Under the pieces are notes generated by a model. The model saw only the letters and a program-made list of their open reading frames with translations. It did not search any database and was not told the DNA's origin. From an uncultured Clostridia bacterium (GTDB lineage Bacteria; Bacillota; Clostridia; Oscillospirales; Oscillospiraceae), in NCBI GenBank assembly GCA_945873695.1, contig CAMCDX010000006.1, forward strand, positions 1 through 36,250: a DNA stretch of 36,250 nt, written 5' to 3'. This document shows positions 7,803 to 15,661 of this stretch, one piece after another (positions within the stretch are counted from its first letter, which is position 1; each line of letters begins with the position of its first letter). Position numbers and translations under genes: made by a program.

Positions 7803-9206
7803 ATGCTGCATTTCAAATCCGTTACGAAACAAGATGGAACCAAGCTTCGGAAATATTATCAGAACTGTAATTACGGTCTGTGTGAATACTCTGTCGGCAC
7901 AAAGCTGATGTGGCGGACCTCCCTCCATCCCACCTGGACGGAGGTGGCCGGCTGCCTGGTGGTCCGCAATACCCACAACGGGCAGGTACTTTATGATTAT
8001 CCCGTCCCCGGCCCCGAGGGGGACGAGGACGCCGCCCTGGAGGCCATCGAAAACGACTGCCTGGAGCGGAACGTCCCTCTGGTGATCTCGGTGGTGCCGG
8101 AGTGCAAGGCCCCCCACCTGCTGAGCCGGTATCCCTACTGCCGGGTCAGCAATATCCGCACCTGGCGGGACTACGTCTACTACTGCCAGGACCTGCAGCT
8201 CTTTGCCGGCCGCCGGTACTCTGGTCAGCGGAACCACATCAACAAGTTCCGCTCCAAATGGCCCGACGCCCAGTTCCGCCAGCTGACGGCAGCGGACCGG
8301 GAGGTCATTCAGCGGTTCTGGGCGGACTATGAGGCGGAGTTCCCCAAGGGGGACAACGCCAAGGCCCGGGACGAGCTGAATCTGGCCAAGAAGATGCTGA
8401 ACATGCTGGACAAGCCCTGGTTCGTGGCAGGCGGCATGTTCGACGGCGACCGGCTCATCGCCCTGTCCCTGGCGGAAAAGTGCGGCGAGACCCTCATCAT
8501 CCACATCGAAAAAGCGCTGTATTCCTACGCCGGCGTTTACCCCACCCTGGTCCAGGCCTTTGCCGGTGCCTTTGGCCAGGGGTGCCAGTGGATTAACCGG
8601 GAGGACGACGCGGCGGACCGGGGCCTGCGGACCTCCAAGCTGCAATACGGCCCCGCCAAGCTGGCGCCCAAATACCGCTTCGACCCCCAGAACGAGCTGC
8701 TGACCTACGTGGACACCATCCCGGAGCTGAAAACGGAACGGCTGACCCTCTCCGCCCTGACGGAGGCGGACATCCCCGCCTACAATGCCCTGGTGCTGGA
8801 CCAGGACCGGAACCGGTGGTGGGGCTACGACGATGTAGGCGGCCTGGGCGGCCCGGTGGAGGAGCGGAGCTTTTTCAATGTGGCGGACCGGGATTTCCAG
8901 GCCCGGCAGGCGGTGAATTTCGCCGTCCGGGTGGACGGCAAGCTCATCGGCGAGGCGGTGCTCTACCGCTTCAACTGCCGGGGCGACGCCGAGCTGGGCT
9001 GCCGGATCGACGCGGCCCACGCCGGCCAGGGCTACGGCACCGAGGCCTTCGCCGCCGTGGCGGACTGGGCGCTGTACAAGGTCCACCTGAACCGGGTGGT
9101 GGCCAAGTGCTTCAAGGAGAATCAGGCCTCCTACAAGATGCTGTCCTCCTGCATGCGGAAGACCGGCAGCGACGACACCTTCTTCTATTTTGAAAAGCTG
9201 GTATGA
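7803..9206 (+). CDS. DUF2156 (PG-lysyltransferase-like) and GNAT acetyltransferase fusion
   Basis: Residues 1 to about 300 match the DUF2156/LPG_synthase_C fold found in the cytosolic part of lysyl-phosphatidylglycerol synthases; recognisable segments include QRNHINKF and WINREDDA. Residues from about 305 (ELKTERLTLSALTEADI) form a RimJ/RimL-like GNAT domain with the acetyl-CoA loop GQGYGTEA at about 408-415. No membrane segments are present, so it is not an MprF flippase. Each half is a GNAT-superfamily acyltransferase fold, so the protein may carry two transferase activities; the substrates are unknown. The ribosome binding site is poor: AAGG lies only two bases before the ATG. Confidence 0.75.
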   Translation: MLHFKSVTKQDGTKLRKYYQNCNYGLCEYSVGTKLMWRTSLHPTWTEVAGCLVVRNTHNGQVLYDYPVPGPEGDEDAALEAIENDCLERNVPLVISVVPECKAPHLLSRYPYCRVSNIRTWRDYVYYCQDLQLFAGRRYSGQRNHINKFRSKWPDAQFRQLTAADREVIQRFWADYEAEFPKGDNAKARDELNLAKKMLNMLDKPWFVAGGMFDGDRLIALSLAEKCGETLIIHIEKALYSYAGVYPTLVQAFAGAFGQGCQWINREDDAADRGLRTSKLQYGPAKLAPKYRFDPQNELLTYVDTIPELKTERLTLSALTEADIPAYNALVLDQDRNRWWGYDDVGGLGGPVEERSFFNVADRDFQARQAVNFAVRVDGKLIGEAVLYRFNCRGDAELGCRIDAAHAGQGYGTEAFAAVADWALYKVHLNRVVAKCFKENQASYKMLSSCMRKTGSDDTFFYFEKLV

Positions 9207-9208
9207 AA

Positions 9209-9235
9209 AAAGGACGAGGAATCTTCCTCGTCCTT
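9209..9235 (+). repeat. 27-bp direct repeat (left), a terminator hairpin without its T-tract
   Basis: The sequence is a palindrome (arm AAGGACGAGGAA, centre TC) and is repeated exactly at 9457-9483 on the far side of the element. It lies directly behind the stop of the DUF2156-GNAT gene. Only two T residues follow the stem before the element starts, so as it stands this copy is a poor terminator for the plus-strand gene. Confidence 0.9.
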
Positions 9236-9456
9236 CAGGCTGTCGAAAAAGTCCGACGGACTTTTTCGACGCCTTCACAATACCTCGATTTTCTGGCCGC
9301 TCTGCTGCCCGAAAATCTGCCGCTGCGCGGCGCAAACGCCTGCTGGCGCAGGCTTTTTGCAGGCATTTGATTCCACACGAAGGGGCTCCCGCCCCCTCGT
9401 ACTCCCCCTGCAAAATGCAACCCAGTTGCTTTAAGCAGTGGTTTTTCGACAAGCTG
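9236..9456 (+). mobile_element. 221-bp terminator-associated element, copy B (complete)
   Basis: The element starts CAGGCTGTCGAAAAA and ends in the inverse TTTTTCGACAAGCTG, giving 15-bp terminal inverted repeats with two mismatches. The inner left end is a perfect 13-bp hairpin (9242-9254 with 9258-9270, loop GAC), which repeats the terminal motif. Further GC-rich hairpins lie inside (for instance GCCTGC-TGGC-GCAGGC and GGGGC-TCCC-GCCCC). It is flanked by exact 27-bp direct repeats that are a whole terminator stem-loop. It is 220/221 identical to the inverted copy at 26012-26232. Size, end repeats and flanking duplications resemble a MITE. It carries no convincing gene. Confidence 0.85.
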
Positions 9457-9487
9457 AAAGGACGAGGAATCTTCCTCGTCCTTTTTT
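9457..9487. terminator. Terminator hairpin with T-tract, right-hand duplicate beside copy B
   Basis: This is the second copy of the 27-bp repeat followed by six T residues, so it is the working terminator for plus-strand transcripts. The T-tract runs into the stop codon of recD2 (TTA at 9486-9488 on the plus strand). For minus-strand transcripts leaving recD2, the matching functional arrangement is the left duplicate preceded by six A residues. Confidence 0.85.
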
Positions 9488-11705
9488 ATCTCTCTGAAGG
9501 CTCGTCCCCGCTGTGAGCCAGGCGCCACCGAAGGCCGGAGTACCGCCGCTGCTGGCGGTCGTTGGCGGCCATGGCCCGGATGGCGGCGTCGTCCCCCACC
9601 ACGATCAAAAGCTCTCTGGCCCGGGTCAGGGCGGTGTACAGCACCCCCCGGACCATCAGGGACTGGGCCGCCGGCATGGCGGCCAGCACCACGCAGCGGT
9701 ACTCGCTGCCCTGGGCCTTGTGGACCGTCTGGGCGTAGGCCAGGTCCACCTCGTTGAGCATCTCGGCGCCATAGACAGCGGAGCGCCCGTCAAAATCCAT
9801 CACAAGCCACTCGCGGGAGTCGTCGATCTGAACGATCTTCCCCACGTCGCCGTTGAACATGCCGGTGCCCACGGTGCCGTCGGCCTTCTCCCAGACCACC
9901 TCGTAGTCGTTCCGGGTCTGCATGATCCGGTCCCCCTCCCGGAACAGCCGGTCGCCCCACTGGATCTCCCGCCGGTCCGGCCGCCTGGGGTTCAGGGCCT
10001 CCTGGAGGCAGCGGTTCAGGTTGATCGTGCCGCTGGGTCCCTTCCGGGTGGGGGTCAGCACCTGGATCTGGTCCGCCGGGACCCCCATCTTCTCCGGCAG
10101 GCGGGTCTTGCACAACTCCACCACCGTGGACACGGTGCGCTCCCCGTCCCGGCGGCACATGAAAAAGAAGTCCCCCTGGTCGTTGGTCAACCGGGGCGGC
10201 TCGCCGCTGTTCACCGCGTGGGCGTTTCGGATGATGGCGGACTCCGACGCCTGGCGGAACACCTCCCGCAGGAACACCGTCTCGATGCGGCCGCTGCGGA
10301 TCAGGTCAGAGAATACGTTTCCCGCCCCTACGGAGGGCAGCTGGTCCGCGTCCCCCACCAGCACCAGCCGGGTGCCGGGCCGCAGCGCCCGCAGCAGGGC
10401 GGAGAACAGCGTGAGGTCCACCATGCTCATCTCGTCCACGATGACGGCGTCCGCTTCCAGCGGCTCCCGTTCCGATTTCGTGAAGGTCACCTGGTGGGTG
10501 ACCTCGTTCCAGCTCATCCCCAGCAGCCGGTGGACGGTCTGAGCCTCCATGCCGGTGAGCTCGCTCATCCGCTTGGCGGCCCGCCCCGTGGGCGCCGCCA
10601 GCACGATGTCCAGCCCCATCTTCCGAAACAGGGCCACGATGCCCCGGACGGTAGTGGTCTTGCCGGTGCCGGGGCCGCCGGTGAGGATCAGCACGCCGGT
10701 CCTGGCCGCCAGCTCCACCGCCTGCCGCTGCTGGGGAGCGTAAGAGATCCCCTGCTCCCGCTGGATCTCGTCGATGGTCTTGGCCGCCTGGCCGCTGCGG
10801 TCCGCGTCCACGGCCAGCAGACCGTTCAGCCGGGCACAGGCGGAGGCCTCCGCCTCCCACAGACGCCGCAGGTAGCAGGCCTCCTCCCCGGACACCCGCT
10901 CCCGGACCACCGCCCCCCGCCGGACCAGCTCGTCCAGCGCCTGTTCCACCAGATCCGGGCCGCAGTCCAGCAGCTGGCAGGTGGCGGCCACCAGCTTGTG
11001 CTGCGGCAGGAACACGTGGCCGTTGTTTTCGTTGTGGCTCAGCTCAAAGGTCACCGCCGCCTGGAGCCGCTCCTGACTGTCCAGGGCGATGCCCATGCTC
11101 ATGGCGATCTCGTCGGTGACAGAGAACTCCACGCCGCAGCTGTCAGTGGACAGCAGATAGGGATTTTCCCGTACCATGTCCAGCGCCGCCTCGCCGTACT
11201 GCTGGCGCAGCTGCATGGCCAGGATGGGCGGCAGCTGGTACCGGGCCAGGAATTCCATCAGCCGCCGCAGGCCCATGTGGTGACGGAAGCTCTGGGCGAT
11301 CTCCTGGGCCTTTTTGGCGGTGATTCCCTTGATCAGACTCAGCTGCTCCGGCTCCCGCTCCAGGATGTCCAGGGTCGCCCCCCCGAATCGGTCCACGATG
11401 CGCCGGGCGGTGGCGGGGCCCACGCCCTTGCAGACGCCGGAGGAGAGGTAGCTGAAGATCTCCTCCTCATCCTCCGGCAGGCTCCGCTCCAGTTCGGTTG
11501 CCCGCAGCTGCTCCCCGTGCTGGGGGTGGGTCTCCCACACCCCGGACACCGTCAGGTGCTCCCCCGGGGCCACACAGGGGACGCACCCCACCACGGTGAT
11601 GACCTCCCCCTCCTCGGTGAGGAGGCGCAGGACCGTATAGCCGCTTTCGGCGTTTTGAAAAATGATGCTATGTACGGTGCCCTCACAGCAGGTCAGCTCT
11701 TCCAT
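9486..11705 (-). CDS. recD2: RecD2-type ATP-dependent DNA helicase
   Basis: The 739-residue protein has the RecD2 layout: an N-terminal OB-like region, tandem helix-hairpin-helix motifs (about 85-135, including VGPATARRIV), and an SF1B helicase core. Walker A is GGPGTGKT (343-350) and Walker B is VIVDEMSMVD. The C-terminal motif VHKAQGSEY belongs to the UvrD_C_2 domain. RecD2 unwinds DNA 5' to 3' and acts in repair and replication-fork handling in bacteria that lack RecBCD. The ATG follows AGAGGAC. It lies 16 bases after a small membrane gene with which it probably forms an operon. Its stop codon sits in a T-tract of the duplicated terminator. Confidence 0.95.
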   Translation of the reverse strand: MEELTCCEGTVHSIIFQNAESGYTVLRLLTEEGEVITVVGCVPCVAPGEHLTVSGVWETHPQHGEQLRATELERSLPEDEEEIFSYLSSGVCKGVGPATARRIVDRFGGATLDILEREPEQLSLIKGITAKKAQEIAQSFRHHMGLRRLMEFLARYQLPPILAMQLRQQYGEAALDMVRENPYLLSTDSCGVEFSVTDEIAMSMGIALDSQERLQAAVTFELSHNENNGHVFLPQHKLVAATCQLLDCGPDLVEQALDELVRRGAVVRERVSGEEACYLRRLWEAEASACARLNGLLAVDADRSGQAAKTIDEIQREQGISYAPQQRQAVELAARTGVLILTGGPGTGKTTTVRGIVALFRKMGLDIVLAAPTGRAAKRMSELTGMEAQTVHRLLGMSWNEVTHQVTFTKSEREPLEADAVIVDEMSMVDLTLFSALLRALRPGTRLVLVGDADQLPSVGAGNVFSDLIRSGRIETVFLREVFRQASESAIIRNAHAVNSGEPPRLTNDQGDFFFMCRRDGERTVSTVVELCKTRLPEKMGVPADQIQVLTPTRKGPSGTINLNRCLQEALNPRRPDRREIQWGDRLFREGDRIMQTRNDYEVVWEKADGTVGTGMFNGDVGKIVQIDDSREWLVMDFDGRSAVYGAEMLNEVDLAYAQTVHKAQGSEYRCVVLAAMPAAQSLMVRGVLYTALTRARELLIVVGDDAAIRAMAANDRQQRRYSGLRWRLAHSGDEPSER

Positions 11706-11721
11706 GTTCGTCCTCTTTCGT

Positions 11722-12045
11722 TTACTCCACTCGAATTTCAGCCCCGTCCACCAGGGCCGTGTCCTCTTCCCGCTCCGCCAGATAGGCGGCCAGGGCCCGG
11801 GCCTCCTCCGTCATCCCGCAGTCCGCCAGCAGGATCTTCGCCCCCGGCAGACGGTGGCGGACCCGCCGCAGCTCCCGGACGTCGGCCTCCATGGCCAGGG
11901 CCTCCCCCCGGAGGGGCAGCACCAGCAAAAGCCCCGGCACCGACGGTCTGCCGGCCCGGAGCAGCGCCCCCGCCGCCATCCACACCACGGTGGTCAGTCC
12001 CACGGCGGAGAAGAACGCGATAAGCCCGTCTTGCAGCAATACCAT
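11722..12045 (-). CDS. Small membrane-anchored protein of unknown function
   Basis: The 107-residue protein has one hydrophobic N-terminal segment (about residues 6-30) followed by a soluble, Arg- and Glu-rich part with the segment AKILLADCGMTEEARALAAYL. I do not recognise the family. A good ribosome binding site (GAGGTGA) lies six bases before the ATG, codon use fits the neighbours, and recD2 follows after 16 bases, so it appears to be a real gene in the same operon. Confidence 0.65.
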   Translation of the reverse strand: MVLLQDGLIAFFSAVGLTTVVWMAAGALLRAGRPSVPGLLLVLPLRGEALAMEADVRELRRVRHRLPGAKILLADCGMTEEARALAAYLAEREEDTALVDGAEIRVE

Positions 12046-12423
12046 CCCAAATCACCTCACGGCATTGTATGCCGCCGGGGCGAGGATGGTGCCCGCCCGC
12101 GGGCCGGGACGGGGGTGTGCCGCTTTGCGGCACAGGAATGAACCCCCCATTTTCTTTTCCTCTTGCGGAAAAGAAAATGGCCGTTCACGGTCAAAAGAAA
12201 AGGCGCTTGGGCGGCTCAACTTGACATCAAAATGTCAAGTTGACCGCGGAACGGGAGTTGTTGTAATCGGTGCGGTGGTAATTTGAGGGCTTGTACCGGG
12301 TGCGCTTCAGTCTTGAGAAACAGAGGAGTGCTCCACCGCAAGTTGTAGGCGCAGGGGCAGCTTTCGGGGTGGTCATCGTATGGACCGGCGTGCCAAATCA
12401 GGCTCCCAGAAAGGGCTTCATGG
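12046..12423. other. Gene-free stretch with strong inverted repeats
   Basis: No reading frame here has a ribosome binding site and plausible composition. Three perfect hairpins stand out: GTGCCGC-TTT-GCGGCAC (12117-12133), a 14-bp stem with arms CCATTTTCTTTTCC and its complement (12147-12160 and 12167-12180), and a 12-bp stem with arm TCAACTTGACAT (12216-12227 and 12232-12243). Between them runs purine-rich sequence. The function is unknown; it could be a dispersed repeat, a decayed mobile element or a structured RNA. It would also house the promoter of the recD2 unit. Confidence 0.6.
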
Positions 12424-12633
12424 TCACTCCTCTGTCTCTTTCTCCTCCAGCAGCTTATCCAGCTTCTTTTCCACTCTGTCCAGCTTCACCAGATTATAAA
12501 TCATCAACCCCGGTATAAGCACAAGTGCAAACAGTATAAAAATGCCTAGTATTCCATCGAAATTTCCAAAAACCAATAAGCATAACGCCACTGTGAGCAG
12601 AATGCCGATCCCTGTCAAAATGCTATTTTTCAT
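12424..12633 (-). CDS. Small two-segment membrane protein
   Basis: The 69-residue protein has two hydrophobic segments (about 5-22 and 26-46) and a charged, probably coiled-coil tail (VEKKLDKLLEEKE). The start lies two bases after the ybeY stop and is preceded by AGGGAGG, so it is the last gene of the yqfC-ybeY operon. Its position is where many Firmicutes carry dgkA, but it lacks diacylglycerol-kinase motifs and is too short. It is AT-richer than its neighbours. Function unknown. Confidence 0.75.
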   Translation of the reverse strand: MKNSILTGIGILLTVALCLLVFGNFDGILGIFILFALVLIPGLMIYNLVKLDRVEKKLDKLLEEKETEE

Positions 12634-12635
12634 TT

Positions 12636-13136
12636 TCAGTCCTCCCTGGTAATCCCCAGCTCCGCCAGGATGGCCTCCTCCCGGGCCCGCATCTGCTGTT
12701 TCTGGGGGCCTTCGTCCAGGTGGTCATACCCCAGCAGATGCAGCACGGAATGGGTCACTAAGTACGCCAGTTCCCGCTGGCGGGAGTGGCCGTATTCCCT
12801 GGCCTGGGCGGCCACGTGCTCCACGGAGATCACCATGTCCCCCAGGGGCACCAGGCCGGTGCCGGGGTCCGCGTCCTCCTCCGTCGGCAGTTCACCAGGC
12901 TGGAGGTCGAACTCCGGAAAGCTCAGTACATCCGTGGCCCGGTCCACGTCCCGCATGTCCAGATTGATCTGATGGATGTTCTCGTCATCGGTCAGCAGCA
13001 CGTCCACCTCACAGGGGGCCGTGACGCCCTCCGCCGCCAGGGCGGTGCGGACGACCCTGCGGATCAGAGCGCAGGTGTTCTTGCTGTCCGCCCCCGGCAC
13101 GTCGGCGGTGACGGGGATATAATGCCGCTTTGCCAT
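12636..13136 (-). CDS. ybeY: Endoribonuclease YbeY, 16S rRNA maturation
   Basis: The 166-residue protein contains the zinc-binding signature H129-S-V-L-H133-L-L-G-Y-D-H139 near the C-terminus. YbeY is a single-strand RNase that takes part in 16S rRNA 3'-end processing and ribosome quality control. I start at the ATG that overlaps the phoH stop as ATGA; a GTG one codon earlier is possible. AGGGAGG precedes it inside the phoH end. phoH-ybeY adjacency is widely conserved. Confidence 0.95.
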   Translation of the reverse strand: MAKRHYIPVTADVPGADSKNTCALIRRVVRTALAAEGVTAPCEVDVLLTDDENIHQINLDMRDVDRATDVLSFPEFDLQPGELPTEEDADPGTGLVPLGDMVISVEHVAAQAREYGHSRQRELAYLVTHSVLHLLGYDHLDEGPQKQQMRAREEAILAELGITRED

Positions 13137-14113
13137 CACCGCTTCCCTCCCTTTCCGCCGCCTTTGGCGGTCTCGTAGTCCTCATAGGCCTTCACGATCC
13201 GCTGCACCATGACGTGGCGGACCACGTCGGCGTTGGTCAGCTGGCAGATGCCGATGCCCTCCACGTCCCGCAGCACCCGCATAGCCTCCTTCAGGCCGCT
13301 GGCCTTGCCGTCGGGCAGGTCGATCTGGGTCACGTCGCCGGTAATGACGATCTTGGACCCGAAGCCCAGCCGGGTCAGAAACATCTTCATCTGCTCCCGG
13401 GAGGTGTTCTGGGCCTCGTCCAGAATGATGAAGCTGTCGTCCAGGGTCCGACCACGCATATAGGCCAGGGGTGCCACCTCAATATTGCCCCGCTCCAGGT
13501 ACTTCTGGTAGGTCTCCGCCCCCAGCATGTCGAAAAGGGCGTCGTACAGGGGCCGCAGGTACGGGTCCACCTTGCTCTGCAGGTCGCCGGGCAGGAAGCC
13601 CAGCCGCTCGCCGGCCTCCACCGCCGGGCGGGTGAGGATGATGCGGTTCACCTGCTTGTCCCGGAAGGCCTGGACGGCGGCGGCCACGGCAAGATAGGTC
13701 TTGCCGGTGCCTGCCGGGCCCACGCCGATGGTCACGGTATTTTTCAGCACGGAGGCGATATACTCCTTCTGGCCGATGGTCTTGGGCTTGATGGGCCGGC
13801 CCTTGGCGGAGATACACAGCACGTCGCCGGTGAGTTCCGTGATCTGCTCCTCCTTGCCGGAGCGCACCAGGCCGATGACGTAGCGGACGTTCTGCTCGCC
13901 GATGGTCTCCCCCCGGCTGGACAGGGTCAGCAAAGCCTGGATGGCCTTGCAGGCCAGCATGGTGTCCTCCGCGTCGCCCTCCACCCGCAGTTCGCCGTCC
14001 CGGTTCACCACGGTCACATGAAACTCCTGCTCCAAAAGCCGGATGTTCTCGTCAAACGAGCCAAAGATGTTCACGGCCTGTTCCAGCCGCTCGATGCTGA
14101 TCCTCTGTTCCAA
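13136..14113 (-). CDS. phoH: PhoH-family ATPase
   Basis: The 325-residue PhoH protein has Walker A GPAGTGKT at 132-139 and Walker B FIILDEAQN further on; the N-terminal part is the KH-like region usual in the Firmicute branch. The family binds nucleotide and is linked to RNA metabolism, consistent with its fixed place before ybeY. Start is a TTG codon: AGGAGT lies nine bases upstream and no ATG gives a better fit. The stop overlaps the ybeY start. Confidence 0.93.
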   Translation of the reverse strand: MEQRISIERLEQAVNIFGSFDENIRLLEQEFHVTVVNRDGELRVEGDAEDTMLACKAIQALLTLSSRGETIGEQNVRYVIGLVRSGKEEQITELTGDVLCISAKGRPIKPKTIGQKEYIASVLKNTVTIGVGPAGTGKTYLAVAAAVQAFRDKQVNRIILTRPAVEAGERLGFLPGDLQSKVDPYLRPLYDALFDMLGAETYQKYLERGNIEVAPLAYMRGRTLDDSFIILDEAQNTSREQMKMFLTRLGFGSKIVITGDVTQIDLPDGKASGLKEAMRVLRDVEGIGICQLTNADVVRHVMVQRIVKAYEDYETAKGGGKGGKR

Positions 14114-14142
14114 AATCCGATCACTCCTGTATCCTTGCGGGC

Positions 14143-15348
14143 CTATTCGCCCGATTCATTGGCAGTTTCCACGTAGATGGGCACCTGGGTGCCGATCTCC
14201 TCCAGACACTCCGCCGCCAGGGTCACCACCAGGGTGTCCCCCCGCTGCCGGGAGGTACACAGGGTGGAGGAGACGGTGCCGTAGGGGTCCACCCGGGAAT
14301 GGAGGTATGCCGTCAGCGCCGCTTCCGCCGCCTTTTCCGCCTCCACCGGGTCCCGGGACCGGGTCTCCGTCTCCCGGAGTTGGTAGCGCTCTGTCACCCA
14401 GGTCAGCGGCAGTGGAAGGCCAAAAATGGACAGCGGCGTTCTCTTGGTTATTTTATCATATTCCGCCTCTTCGATGCTACTGTTTCGGAAGAATTTTATA
14501 CGGTGTGTGCCGATGACCAGAGCGTGATACACCCGCTCCTCACCCACGGGCCGGCGGATCTCCACTGTCAGGGGCACCTCCGCCGTCAGGGTGTACCAGG
14601 TCCTGGCGGTGACGCTGCCCATGCCGGACAGCACCCGGGCGCCGAAGGTATCGGTATCCTCCACGCCGGAGATCAGCAGCTGTCCCTCCTCCACCGAGGT
14701 CCCCGGCAGCACGCAGGCCACGCCGCCCAGAGCCTGGACCTTCCGTACCAGTCCCGCCCGGCGGGCCACCAGGTTGGCCGGCTCCCGCCGGTCCTCCAGC
14801 TCCGGCGCCGGGATGCGCTCCCGGACCTGGACGTAGGCCCGGCAGCCGGAGACGTTGACGCTGATCCAGCTGAGCTCCGGGATGTCCAGCAGCACGCGGT
14901 TGCGGAGGTCGGCGCCGTTGAGGGAGTAGCCGAAGGTGCCCAGGTGGACGCCGTGGGTCTGGAGGGACCGCAGGATCTCCTCCCGGCTTACGGTTTCGTT
15001 GCCCTCCACGGTGATGTCCCAGATGAAAAAGCTGCCGAAAAACAGCGCAGCGCCGCAGAGGATCAGTCCTGCTGCCATGGCGTGGCGCTTGCGGATCCGG
15101 CCCAGGAAGAAGGGCATCCCCCACCGCCCCACCACCCGCAGGTCGCAGTCCAGCTGCCGCACCGCCCGCCGCAGGAGGCGGAGGTCCCGGCGGCTGAGGG
15201 TGCAGGTGAACACGGTGGGAGACTCCCACTCCAGGTCCCAGAAGGCCAGATTCCGGGCGCCGCAGAGGTTCAGCACCCGCTCCGGGAAGGAGGTCTCCAC
15301 CCGGACGCGGATCTGGCCCCGCAGCTGATTGACCGCCTGTTTCAGCAT
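14143..15348 (-). CDS. yqfD: Sporulation protein YqfD
   Basis: The 401-residue protein matches YqfD: a cytosolic N-terminal part (about 1-90), one membrane segment (AAGLILCGAALFFGSFFIWDI, about 91-111), and a long outer domain with a POTRA-like start (VEGNETVSREEILRSLQTHGV). In Bacillus subtilis yqfD is a sigma-E-controlled sporulation gene next to yqfC and phoH, the same order as here. The ATG follows the yqfC stop by one base and its ribosome binding site lies in the yqfC end. Confidence 0.93.
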   Translation of the reverse strand: MLKQAVNQLRGQIRVRVETSFPERVLNLCGARNLAFWDLEWESPTVFTCTLSRRDLRLLRRAVRQLDCDLRVVGRWGMPFFLGRIRKRHAMAAGLILCGAALFFGSFFIWDITVEGNETVSREEILRSLQTHGVHLGTFGYSLNGADLRNRVLLDIPELSWISVNVSGCRAYVQVRERIPAPELEDRREPANLVARRAGLVRKVQALGGVACVLPGTSVEEGQLLISGVEDTDTFGARVLSGMGSVTARTWYTLTAEVPLTVEIRRPVGEERVYHALVIGTHRIKFFRNSSIEEAEYDKITKRTPLSIFGLPLPLTWVTERYQLRETETRSRDPVEAEKAAEAALTAYLHSRVDPYGTVSSTLCTSRQRGDTLVVTLAAECLEEIGTQVPIYVETANESGE

Positions 15349-15349
15349 C

Positions 15350-15640
15350 TCACTTCACCCATTCCACGCCCTCGATCCGGCCGCCGATCCGCAGTTCCTC
15401 CGCCGTCATGGCCAGCAGCGTCAGCCGCTCCCCCCGGACCCGCAGCACGCCGCCGGGAGTGTTGACGTCGATCTGCTCCTCGCTGTACGACAGGATGCCG
15501 GTGTGGTGCTCCAGATACAGCTGCCGCCCGCCTACCATCTCCAGATGGGGCAGCCCCGCCACCACGTCCGCCGGCAGGTCGAACAGCTCCGCCACGGCGC
15601 TGAGCACGCCGCCGTCCCGCTCTCTCCGGTTTCGCTCCAT
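15350..15640 (-). CDS. yqfC: Sporulation protein YqfC
   Basis: This 96-residue protein fits the YqfC/YabP-like family: short, beta-rich, with the segment LEMVGGRQLYLEHHTGILSY. I start at the ATG preceded by GAGGTGAAGGAT; the open frame extends further upstream but crosses the inverted repeat and antisense of ylbJ. Position directly before yqfD supports the call. It heads the yqfC-yqfD-phoH-ybeY operon, so expression probably begins in this region. Confidence 0.88.
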   Translation of the reverse strand: MERNRRERDGGVLSAVAELFDLPADVVAGLPHLEMVGGRQLYLEHHTGILSYSEEQIDVNTPGGVLRVRGERLTLLAMTAEELRIGGRIEGVEWVK

Positions 15641-15661
15641 ATCCTTCACCTCGGAAAACGC

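Noticed and set aside
9236-9452. Open frame of about 73 codons running through the whole element on its minus strand, also present in copy C
   Set aside because: It needs a TTG start inside the terminal repeat, has no ribosome binding site, and other frames across the element are also open. Two nearly identical copies cannot show coding constraint.
9513-12023. Long plus-strand frame (836 codons) opposite recD2
   Set aside because: Antisense shadow of the RecD2 gene with His/Gly/Pro-rich composition and no ribosome binding site.
12291-12518. Plus-strand open frame of 75 codons
   Set aside because: No ribosome binding site, overlaps the well-supported small membrane gene on the other strand, and has no recognisable features.
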